A DNA stretch of 7,916 nucleotides. Source: an uncultured Phascolarctobacterium sp. (GTDB lineage: Bacteria > Bacillota > Negativicutes > Acidaminococcales > Acidaminococcaceae). Both the position numbers and the translations under genes were made by a program. The stretch spans positions 1 through 7,916 of the forward strand of contig UQWU01000059.1 in NCBI GenBank assembly GCA_900544885.1, given 5' to 3'. Below, piece after piece: positions 1-5,304 of this stretch. The first letter of the stretch is position 1, and every line of letters starts with the position of its first letter. Under the pieces are notes generated by a model that searched no databases, was not told the DNA's origin, and saw nothing but the letters and a program-made list of their open reading frames with translations.

Positions 1-455
1 GCAGTAAAAGCAAGAGTGATAACGTTATATTAACTCTTGTAGAACGTCTTACACGCAAGTACATAGCCATTAAAATCGAAGGAAAAACAACATCTTCCGT
101 TAGTAAAGCTATGGAATACTTGAAAAATTACTATGGCGATAAGTTTAGCCAGATATTCAAAACTATAACAAGTGATAACGGTAGTGAATTTGCTGAACTC
201 GCAAAGCTTGAAGATAACACAAAGACAAAAGTATACTTTGCCCACCCTTACAGTTCATGGGAAAGAGGTTCTAACGAACGTCACAATGGTCTTTTAAGAA
301 GATTTATTCCTAAAGGAAAGAGAATAGGCAAATATACTTCTGATGATATTCTGTTGACAGCAGATTGGTGTAATTTGTTACCCAGGAAAATACTCGGATA
401 CAAATCACCTGATGATCTATTCGAGAATGAGCTTGATAAGATTTATGCAGCTTGA
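1..455 (+). CDS. IS30-family transposase, C-terminal part (5' end outside the window)
   Basis: This is the C-terminal 150 residues of a DDE transposase. The frame is open from base 3, so the start codon lies outside the window. The core contains TSDNGSEF, with the second catalytic Asp at bases 174-176. Exactly 33 residues later is the catalytic Glu in WERGSNERHNG (276-278), which is the D(33)E spacing of IS30. The following LLRRFIPKG is also typical of IS30 C-termini. The first catalytic Asp would lie upstream of base 1. The frame is intact to its TGA, and a probable IS end follows within about 35 bp, so this copy could be functional if its missing 5' part is intact. IS30-type enzymes cut and join the IS ends, often through a circular intermediate. 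The family call is firm; the exact element cannot be named. Confidence 0.9.
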   Translation, partial: SKSKSDNVILTLVERLTRKYIAIKIEGKTTSSVSKAMEYLKNYYGDKFSQIFKTITSDNGSEFAELAKLEDNTKTKVYFAHPYSSWERGSNERHNGLLRRFIPKGKRIGKYTSDDILLTADWCNLLPRKILGYKSPDDLFENELDKIYAA

Positions 456-464
456 TTTTTTAAA

Positions 465-489
465 AGTGTGCAACTTCTTATTGCAATTT
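465..489 (+). repeat. Probable right terminal inverted repeat of the IS30-family element
   Basis: About 10 bp after the transposase stop lies AGTGTGCAACTTCTTATTGC followed by AATTT. Read on the other strand, this resembles the AAATTGCAATAAGAAGTTGC-type ends I recall for IS30 elements of Gram-positive bacteria. The matching left end is outside the window, so neither the exact boundary nor a target-site duplication can be fixed. Confidence 0.55.
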
Positions 490-594
490 AGGGTTATTAT
501 TTCATGTGAAATCATAAAGAGTCCGTGATACCGTTTTTTCATAATTACGAATTTAATATCGGTGATACATAGGTAGATGTAAAAGCCTTTTTAA

Positions 595-663
595 TTGCAT
601 TTTCACGCTATTTATGGTAATATTTCTATAATAAAAAGCGTTATATTGTTTACATATTATAAT
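595..663 (+). promoter_or_regulatory. Candidate promoter region of guaA
   Basis: The best-spaced candidate is TTGCAT at 595-600, a 17-bp spacer, then TAATAT at 618-623 preceded by an extended -10 TGG at 615-617. Two perfect TATAAT hexamers also occur, at 627-632 and 658-663, but neither has a good -35 at normal distance. I see no guanine or PRPP riboswitch core between here and the start codon. The region is promoter-like, but the exact start of transcription is uncertain. Confidence 0.4.
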
Positions 664-705
664 ACTTTTGCAGTGCTTATTAAAAAAGGGAGAGTGACGG
701 AAGAC

Positions 706-2259
706 ATGCAAAACAAAGAACAAGAAATGGTATTGGTCATTGACTTCGGCGGTCAATATAACCAACTTATTGCTAGACGTGTACGCGAATGCGGCGTATA
801 TTGTGAAATCGTTTCTTATACTCATGATTTAGAAAAAATTAAAGCTAAAAATCCGAAAGGTATCATTTTCACAGGTGGTCCTAACAGTGCTTACCTGCCT
901 GATTCTCCGACTATTGATCCGGAAATTTACACCTGGGGAGTACCTGTATTGGGTATCTGCTATGGCAGTCAATTAATGATGCATATGCTGGGCGGCAATG
1001 TTTGCAAAGCTCCGGAACGTGAATATGGTAAAACTGTTGTTGATTTAGATACTACTAGCCCTCTGTTTGCTGGTTTAGGTGCACAAAATGTATGCTGGAT
1101 GAGCCATAATGATTATATCGAAAAGGTTGCTCCCGGTTTTGATATTGTTGCGCATACTCCTAACTGCCCGGTTGCAGCAGCTCAAGATCATGCTCGTAAA
1201 CTGTATTGCGTACAATTCCACCCCGAAGTACTGCATACTGATAACGGTACTAAAATGCTGAGCAATTTCGTATATAATGTATGCGGTTGCCAAGGCACTT
1301 GGAAAATGGATTCCTTTGTAGAAGAAACTGTCAAAGAACTGAAAGCTAAAATCGGCGACGGCAAAGTTCTCTGTGCTTTGTCCGGCGGTGTTGACTCCAG
1401 TGTTTGTGCTGCTATGTTAGCAAAAGCTATCGGCAAACAACTGACCTGCGTATTCGTAGATCATGGCCTGCTGCGTAAAAACGAACGTGAAGAGGTTTGT
1501 GCAGTATTTGGTGAAGGTGGTCTGTTCGATATTAACTTTGTTTGTGTAGATGCTCGTGAACGTTTCTATGGCAAATTGAAAGGCGTTTCTGAGCCTGAAA
1601 GAAAACGTAAAATCATTGGTGAAGAATTCATCCGTGTATTTGAAGAAGAAGCTAAAAAAATCGGTGCTGTTGACTATCTGGCACAAGGCACCATTTATCC
1701 TGACGTTGTAGAAAGCGGTTTAGGCGGCGAATCTGCAACCATTAAGAGCCATCATAATGTAGGCGGTCTGCCTGATTTCGTTGATTTCAAAGAAATCGTA
1801 GAACCTCTGCGTGATCTCTTTAAAGACGAAGTTCGTCAATCCGGTCGTGAGCTGGGCCTGCCTGAACATCTGGTAGCTCGCCAACCGTTCCCTGGACCTG
1901 GTCTGGCAATCCGCATCATCGGCGAAGTAACTCCGGAAAAAGTTGCTATTGTACAAGATGCTGATGCTATCTATCGTGAAGAAGTAGACAAACTGCCTGC
2001 TAATGAACGTCCGAGCCAATACTTTGCTGCTCTGACCAATATGCGTAGCGTAGGCGTAATGGGCGATGAACGTACTTATGATTATGCAATTGCTCTGCGT
2101 GCTGTTACTACTACTGATTTCATGACTGCAGAAGTAACTATGTTGCCGCCGGCAACTATTATTACTGCTGCTAACCGTATTGTCAACGAAGTTAAACACA
2201 TTAACCGTGTTCTGTTTGACTATACTACGAAACCGCCTGCTACTATCGAGTTTGAATAA
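706..2259 (+). CDS. guaA: GMP synthase (glutamine-hydrolysing)
   Basis: GuaA converts XMP, ATP and glutamine to GMP, the last step of de novo guanine nucleotide synthesis, in the cytosol. The 517-residue product has the normal family length. Residues 9-195 are the class I glutamine amidotransferase domain, with nucleophile Cys85 in GICYGSQ and the His172/Glu174 pair in QFHPEV. Residues about 200-400 form the ATP-pyrophosphatase domain with the P-loop SGGVDS at 226-231. The C-terminal dimerisation domain follows, with PFPGPGLAIRIIGEV and the ending TTKPPATIEFE. ATG 706 gives a family-like N-terminus. Upstream, GGGAG at 688-692 is rather far (13 nt) and GGAAG at 699-703 rather close, so a GTG at 694 is a possible alternative. 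The frame stays open upstream to TTG 595, but that extension has no family character. The gene appears monocistronic, with a terminator right after it. Confidence 0.97.
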   Translation: MQNKEQEMVLVIDFGGQYNQLIARRVRECGVYCEIVSYTHDLEKIKAKNPKGIIFTGGPNSAYLPDSPTIDPEIYTWGVPVLGICYGSQLMMHMLGGNVCKAPEREYGKTVVDLDTTSPLFAGLGAQNVCWMSHNDYIEKVAPGFDIVAHTPNCPVAAAQDHARKLYCVQFHPEVLHTDNGTKMLSNFVYNVCGCQGTWKMDSFVEETVKELKAKIGDGKVLCALSGGVDSSVCAAMLAKAIGKQLTCVFVDHGLLRKNEREEVCAVFGEGGLFDINFVCVDARERFYGKLKGVSEPERKRKIIGEEFIRVFEEEAKKIGAVDYLAQGTIYPDVVESGLGGESATIKSHHNVGGLPDFVDFKEIVEPLRDLFKDEVRQSGRELGLPEHLVARQPFPGPGLAIRIIGEVTPEKVAIVQDADAIYREEVDKLPANERPSQYFAALTNMRSVGVMGDERTYDYAIALRAVTTTDFMTAEVTMLPPATIITAANRIVNEVKHINRVLFDYTTKPPATIEFE

Positions 2260-2289
2260 TAGTTTTTGGGTTTTAGGTAAATAAAAGTA

Positions 2290-2340
2290 AGCTGCATACT
2301 GAAAGCTATCTTTAGCTTTTGGTGTGCAGCTTTTTATTTT
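2290..2340 (+). terminator. Rho-independent terminator of guaA
   Basis: An 18-bp imperfect stem (2290-2307 with 2314-2331, G-U pairs included) closes a 6-nt loop and is followed by TTTTTATTTT. It begins about 30 nt after the guaA stop codon. Confidence 0.9.
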
Positions 2341-2841
2341 TGGTAAAAAATAGGGAAAATTATTCTTATAAATTCCCATGAATATTCACAGATGGATAAA
2401 TTTATGCATGTACATATATTTAATTTTTATAAAAAGCTAGTTGTTTTATTAGCGAATAGTTCTGGTTGTTAGAAAAAGGACGATAGAGAAATTTTGTCAT
2501 TTTTGTAAGTGAATTTATAAGTATTTTAAGAAAGAATATCTATTGATGATAATAATGAGATTAATTAGAACAATTATATAATAACAATAAAATAAATGTA
2601 AAACATATTAAATATTTAATATTAACTAAAAATATTATAAAAAACCAAATAAAATAATTTAGCTTTACGTATTAGCATTTTTCTTTATTCGGTGTTATAA
2701 TATAGTTCACAAAAATGTTACCTTTATGACACAAATTTATGCGTAAATAAAATTTAAATAACGACTTTAGTTAGGAAAAGAAAATTCATAATATTCCAAT
2801 AATATAACAGGAATCAATAAAAATTTAAGGAGGTGTCTGCT
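2341..2841. other. AT-rich intergenic gap with leader of the 2842 gene
   Basis: About 500 bp of very AT-rich DNA separates the guaA terminator from the next gene. I find no convincing coding frame, RNA gene or long repeat. A 22-codon frame from ATG 2404 has no ribosome binding site and is not called. The right third holds the promoter listed separately and a transcribed leader of about 135 nt with no structure I recognise. The stretch could be the remnant of a decayed gene, but nothing readable supports that. Confidence 0.5.
2672..2701 (+). promoter_or_regulatory. Candidate extended -10 promoter for the 231-aa gene
   Basis: A perfect TATAAT at 2696-2701 carries the extended -10 TGT at 2693-2695. 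A weak -35, TTAGCA (2672-2677), lies 18 bp upstream. Transcription from about 2708 would give a leader of roughly 135 nt. Confidence 0.55.
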
Positions 2842-3537
2842 ATGGCTAGTAATTTTACTATTGCCAATGGCAAAAACTTAAATGTATTTTATCAAGAATA
2901 TTGTCAAAATGAGATGGATCGCTTTCGTATTTGTGAAAGATATAAAGTAGAGTTAGTGAGTTATGATGATTTAAATTTCGGGCAGGCTGTTTATGGTGCT
3001 GCTGAAAATGGTAAATTATTGCATGAAAGAATCATGATATTCCGCGTAACTGATGTTGAAAATAATTTGCGTTATTATCCTGTATTTTCGGAATATATGG
3101 GAAAGGCTTTGGCAAGACATGCTGATATTAAATTAGCTCCTGTTTTAACTGTATTATATGAAGATAATATAGGAAAATTTATAAAACGTGATTTCAGTTA
3201 TAAAAATTATGCTTTGATTTGCCTAATTGCATGGTATCGTTCTTTGACATTGATGTTCAGACAAACAGCAGCTCCTATTCCGTTCGGTATTTGGAGTGTT
3301 TACAACGTATTAGTGCAATGTCCCACTGATGATATTGATATTTCTGTAATACGTTTGCTTAATAATAGTATTAAAAGATTTTTGCACGAAAATAAAAATA
3401 TAGGCTATCAAAATCTCAAAGAATATATTGCTGATATAAAGAGGACACATACCTTACTTAATTACAAAGAGAATGATTTTGGCGTGTTACGTCAATGGTT
3501 ATTGGATGCTGATCCAAGAGAAAAAATTTATTTTTAA
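2842..3537 (+). CDS. Hypothetical protein, 231 aa, unrecognised
   Basis: I do not recognise this protein. The start is ATG 2842, 8 nt after a perfect AAGGAGG (2827-2833). A GTG at 2833 overlaps that binding site and is unlikely. The product looks soluble. The N-terminal half is mixed alpha/beta with many aromatic residues (FYQEYCQNEMDRF, LRYYPVFSEYMGKAL). A central hydrophobic or amphipathic stretch, YALICLIAWYRSLTLMF, lies at about residues 126-142. The C-terminus is charged and ends DPREKIYF. There is no Cys cluster, P-loop, helix-turn-helix signature or signal peptide. Codons favour A/T endings (AAT, TTA, GAT, AAA) more than guaA or scfB do, which suggests weaker selection for expression or a different origin. 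It stands alone, between the guaA terminator and a convergent operon. That it is a real gene is well supported by its ribosome binding site and length; its function is unknown. Confidence 0.8.
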   Translation: MASNFTIANGKNLNVFYQEYCQNEMDRFRICERYKVELVSYDDLNFGQAVYGAAENGKLLHERIMIFRVTDVENNLRYYPVFSEYMGKALARHADIKLAPVLTVLYEDNIGKFIKRDFSYKNYALICLIAWYRSLTLMFRQTAAPIPFGIWSVYNVLVQCPTDDIDISVIRLLNNSIKRFLHENKNIGYQNLKEYIADIKRTHTLLNYKENDFGVLRQWLLDADPREKIYF

Positions 3538-3677
3538 GTACAGTGGGAAACGGTTTTATACTGTATGCGGGGATATAGGTTGCAATAGAAAGCTGGAAGT
3601 ATCATTTAGCTATAGAATTACTTGGGAGAGTAAGCGGGAAAATTTTTGATATAGAGGAAAAGCTGATATAATATAGA

Positions 3678-3711
3678 AAAAGCCTGGTTAACATGATGTA
3701 ATCAGGCTTTT
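3678..3711. terminator. Bidirectional terminator between convergent genes
   Basis: A 13-bp stem (3678-3690 with 3699-3711, one G-U pair) encloses the loop ACATGATG. A-rich and T-rich flanks lie on both sides, so it can end the plus-strand transcript of the 2842 gene and the minus-strand polyferredoxin operon. It sits 5 bp after the minus-strand stop at 3716. Confidence 0.85.
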
Positions 3712-3715
3712 GGTA

Positions 3716-4540
3716 TTAGTATGGACTTTTTTTGCCGATGGAGATGGCTTTAGTAGGACAGACATTAGCGCATTCGCCACAATTGATGCATTCGCGGTCA
3801 CCTACTGCGTGACAATCCATCTGACAGTGACGCATACATTTATCACAGACTATACATCTAGTCACATCAACCTTCACACCAAAGATTGATAATTTGTTGA
3901 AGAGGCCATAAATAGCACCTAAGGGGCAGATGAAACGGCAGAAAGGTCGATAAATAAAGATAGAAGAGATGACAGTCAGCAGCAGTAAGAAAAATTTCCA
4001 GGTAAAGAGCCAGCCTAGAGCATTTTGCAGCATCGGCTTAGCTGTGGTCAGCGGAATGCCTGCTTCTAAGGTTCCTGCGGGACAGATGAATTTACAAAAG
4101 GCAGGGACACCGACACCAGTAGCTGAGTAATAGCCTATAGGTAGAATCAGCAGGAAGATTACGGTGATAAAATATTTTAACAGGCTAAGTTTGCGTGTGA
4201 AGTTATTACGCTTAATTTTCGGTGTAGGAATTTTATAGAGTAATTCCTGTAATAAGCCAAATGTACAGAGCCAGCCGCAGATTAAGCGCCCTAGTAAGAT
4301 GCTAAACAAAAGAATGCTACCGAGAACGTAAAAAGGGATACGCAAAAAAACACCACTGAAGGAGCTTTGCAAAGAGCCTAAAGGGCAGGCTCCTAACGCT
4401 CCGGGACAGGAATAACAGTTCAAGCCTGGGACGCATACACTTTTAGTGCTGCCTCGATAGATGTTACCTGATAAAAAGCCGGGAAGATTAGCGTTATATA
4501 AAAATGTCGTTAGAATTTGAATGATTTTGCGTTTAACCAA
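3716..4540 (-). CDS. Membrane-bound 4Fe-4S polyferredoxin (NapH/RnfB-like redox protein)
   Basis: The product is a 274-residue electron-transfer protein. Residues 36-52 hold four Cys in CVPGLNCYSCPGALGAC. Hydrophobic segments lie near 68-86, 121-140 and 180-198. Three cysteine pairs typical of NapH/CcoG-like membrane ferredoxins occur: CGWLC (88-92), CKFIC (149-153) and CRFIC (201-205). The soluble tail has two ferredoxin motifs, C229-x2-C232-x2-C235-x3-C239 and C251-x2-C254-x2-C257-x3-C261P, for two [4Fe-4S] clusters; Cys243 is extra. The start chosen is TTG 4540, because the family-like sequence begins at VKRKIIQ. GGAG lies 10 nt upstream, and the TTG overlaps the stop of the preceding small gene. 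The frame stays open upstream to ATG 4678, but those 46 residues are the out-of-frame translation of that small gene. Electron partners are not encoded nearby, so the donor and acceptor are unknown. Confidence 0.85.
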   Translation of the reverse strand: MVKRKIIQILTTFLYNANLPGFLSGNIYRGSTKSVCVPGLNCYSCPGALGACPLGSLQSSFSGVFLRIPFYVLGSILLFSILLGRLICGWLCTFGLLQELLYKIPTPKIKRNNFTRKLSLLKYFITVIFLLILPIGYYSATGVGVPAFCKFICPAGTLEAGIPLTTAKPMLQNALGWLFTWKFFLLLLTVISSIFIYRPFCRFICPLGAIYGLFNKLSIFGVKVDVTRCIVCDKCMRHCQMDCHAVGDRECINCGECANVCPTKAISIGKKSPY

Positions 4541-4664
4541 TGCCGATACACTCCAGACAAATTGTAGTTGCTTTACGTAATACGGGAAGATATTCTTTGT
4601 TGCTGATGCCATAAGCAACAAGGAGCAAGGCTGCCATAAGAATAATGAATTGTTTTTGCTGCAT
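4533..4664 (-). CDS. CD1871A-like small CXXC membrane peptide, 43 aa
   Basis: This 43-residue gene starts at ATG 4664, 6 nt after GGAGGT (4676-4671), and stops at TAA 4535-4533. The peptide begins MQQKQ, has one hydrophobic segment (FIILMAALLLVAYGI, residues 6-20), a short polar stretch, and ends ICLECIGIG with Cys36 and Cys39 as CXXC. I recognise the single helix plus C-terminal ICLECIGIG as the small clostridial group that databases call the CD1871A family CXXC motif-containing protein; its biochemical role is not established as far as I know. It overlaps the downstream polyferredoxin start by 8 nt (TTGGTTAA), which implies translational coupling. A redox or metal-binding role with that protein is inference. 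Much of it lies inside a longer overlapping frame from 4678, so automated annotation could easily miss it. Confidence 0.8.
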   Translation of the reverse strand: MQQKQFIILMAALLLVAYGISNKEYLPVLRKATTICLECIGIG

Positions 4665-4689
4665 ATATTTACCTCCATGAGCAGTTTCT

Positions 4690-4698
4690 ATTATAACA
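4690..4698 (-). promoter_or_regulatory. Extended -10 promoter of the CXXC peptide/polyferredoxin operon
   Basis: On the minus strand TGTTATAAT (4698 down to 4690) is a perfect -10 with the TGn extension. No good -35 stands at 16-18 bp. Transcription from about 4683 would give a leader of about 19 nt that includes the GGAGGT at 4676-4671. Confidence 0.6.
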
Positions 4699-4890
4699 AA
4701 GCTCTCAATACAGTACTAGAAAAAAGATTGCAAAATTTAATATTATCCCTAAGTTTTAGGCAATTTATTAGACTGCTTTAGTATTAATATGTTGTTTCAA
4801 AGATATTTATTTGTACGTTTACTGTTTAGACAAGCTAATTAATGCATAGGTTGTTTTTATGATTGAATAGGATTAAATGGCGGTTATTAT

Positions 4891-4921
4891 TTCTTAAGTT
4901 AGCTTAAGAAGTTAGCTTAAG
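4891..4921. repeat. Tandem 13-bp repeat with three CTTAAG palindromes, possible operator
   Basis: AAGTTAGCTTAAG occurs twice without a gap and without mismatch (4896-4908 and 4909-4921). The first copy also lies inside a perfect inverted repeat, TTCTTAAG-TTAG-CTTAAGAA (4891-4910). CTTAAG therefore appears three times, at 4893, 4903 and 4916. The array ends 34 bp upstream of the scfA -35 element, a usual place for a regulator to bind. The binding role is inference. Confidence 0.55.
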
Positions 4922-4955
4922 CTTGATTACTAACATGGCATTTTAGAAAAATTCC

Positions 4956-4984
4956 TTGCAAATAAGTGCAAAACACGCTAAAAT
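4956..4984 (+). promoter_or_regulatory. Promoter of scfA
   Basis: TTGCAA (4956-4961), a 17-bp spacer and TAAAAT (4979-4984) form a good sigma-A-type promoter. Transcription would start near 4991, about 33 nt before the scfA ATG. Confidence 0.65.
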
Positions 4985-5023
4985 AAGATAGGTCATAATA
5001 TTATTTTATTGGAGGTAATCACA

Positions 5024-5170
5024 ATGAGAAAACACATTCAAACTGTTAATAAAGCTATGCTGAACAAAACTCTGCGCACCGGCGGCTGCGGCGAATGCCC
5101 GGCATCTTGCCAATCCGCTTGCAAAACTTCTTGCACCGTTGGCAACCAAGTTTGCGAACACAGCAAATAA
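5024..5170 (+). CDS. scfA: SCIFF ranthipeptide precursor (six cysteines in forty-five residues)
   Basis: This 48-residue precursor peptide is modified after translation. The leader (residues 1-20, MRKHIQTVNKAMLNKTLRTG) is basic. The core holds exactly six Cys, at 22, 25, 29, 33, 37 and 44, in the near-invariant SCIFF pattern GCGECPASCQSACKTSCTVG followed by NQVC. The radical SAM maturase encoded next door joins Cys sulfurs to the side chains of other residues. By alignment with the characterised CteA peptide (Cys32 to Thr37), the expected crosslink here is Cys33 to Thr38; this is inference. The start has GGAGG 8 nt upstream. A terminator-like hairpin follows, so precursor transcripts may outnumber maturase transcripts. 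The mature peptide's biological role is unknown for the family. The gene is short enough to be missed by many gene callers. Confidence 0.95.
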   Translation: MRKHIQTVNKAMLNKTLRTGGCGECPASCQSACKTSCTVGNQVCEHSK

Positions 5171-5186
5171 TCAGTTTAGAGTCCAT

Positions 5187-5216
5187 AGCTCCCTGTTTAT
5201 TGCAGGGGGCTTTTTG
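5187..5216 (+). terminator. Terminator or attenuator between scfA and scfB
   Basis: AGCTCCCTG (5187-5195) pairs with CAGGGGGCT (5203-5211, one G-U) around a 7-nt loop, followed by TTTTT. It lies 16 nt after the scfA stop. Partial read-through would let scfB be made at a lower level from the scfA promoter; no strong separate scfB promoter is evident. Confidence 0.8.
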
Positions 5217-5304
5217 TTATCTTGCTATCTTTAGGTTAATTGATAAATAGAAATCCTGTGCCGGAGTGCATAGGCAAGATTAGTAATAGGAAAGGGAGAA
5301 GTAC

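Larger units (their letters stand above)
4665..5023. other. Divergent control region between the redox operon and scfA
   Basis: These 359 bp hold no gene I can support. On the left is the minus-strand promoter (4690-4698). On the right are a 13-bp tandem repeat (4896-4921), the scfA promoter (4956-4984) and the scfA ribosome binding site GGAGG (5011-5015, 8 nt before the ATG). The 200 bp between the two promoters is AT-rich with no other clear structure. Confidence 0.6.

Noticed and set aside
499..512. Small inverted repeat ATTTCA-TG-TGAAAT between the IS end and guaA
   Set aside because: Six-bp arms in AT-rich sequence are not distinctive, and the position does not fit a clear promoter.
541..705. 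Possible purine or guanine riboswitch before guaA
   Set aside because: The leader lacks the conserved junction sequences and a terminator/antiterminator pair.
1720..2379. 219-aa minus-strand frame opposite guaA
   Set aside because: Shadow of guaA codons. No family features, and it runs through the guaA terminator.
2404..2472. 22-codon frame from ATG 2404 in the AT-rich gap
   Set aside because: No ribosome binding site and no resemblance to a known small protein.
4541..4678. N-terminal 46 residues of the long frame leading into the polyferredoxin, from ATG 4678
   Set aside because: The ATG lies at the GGAGGT ribosome binding site of the CXXC peptide, and the residues are that gene read out of frame.
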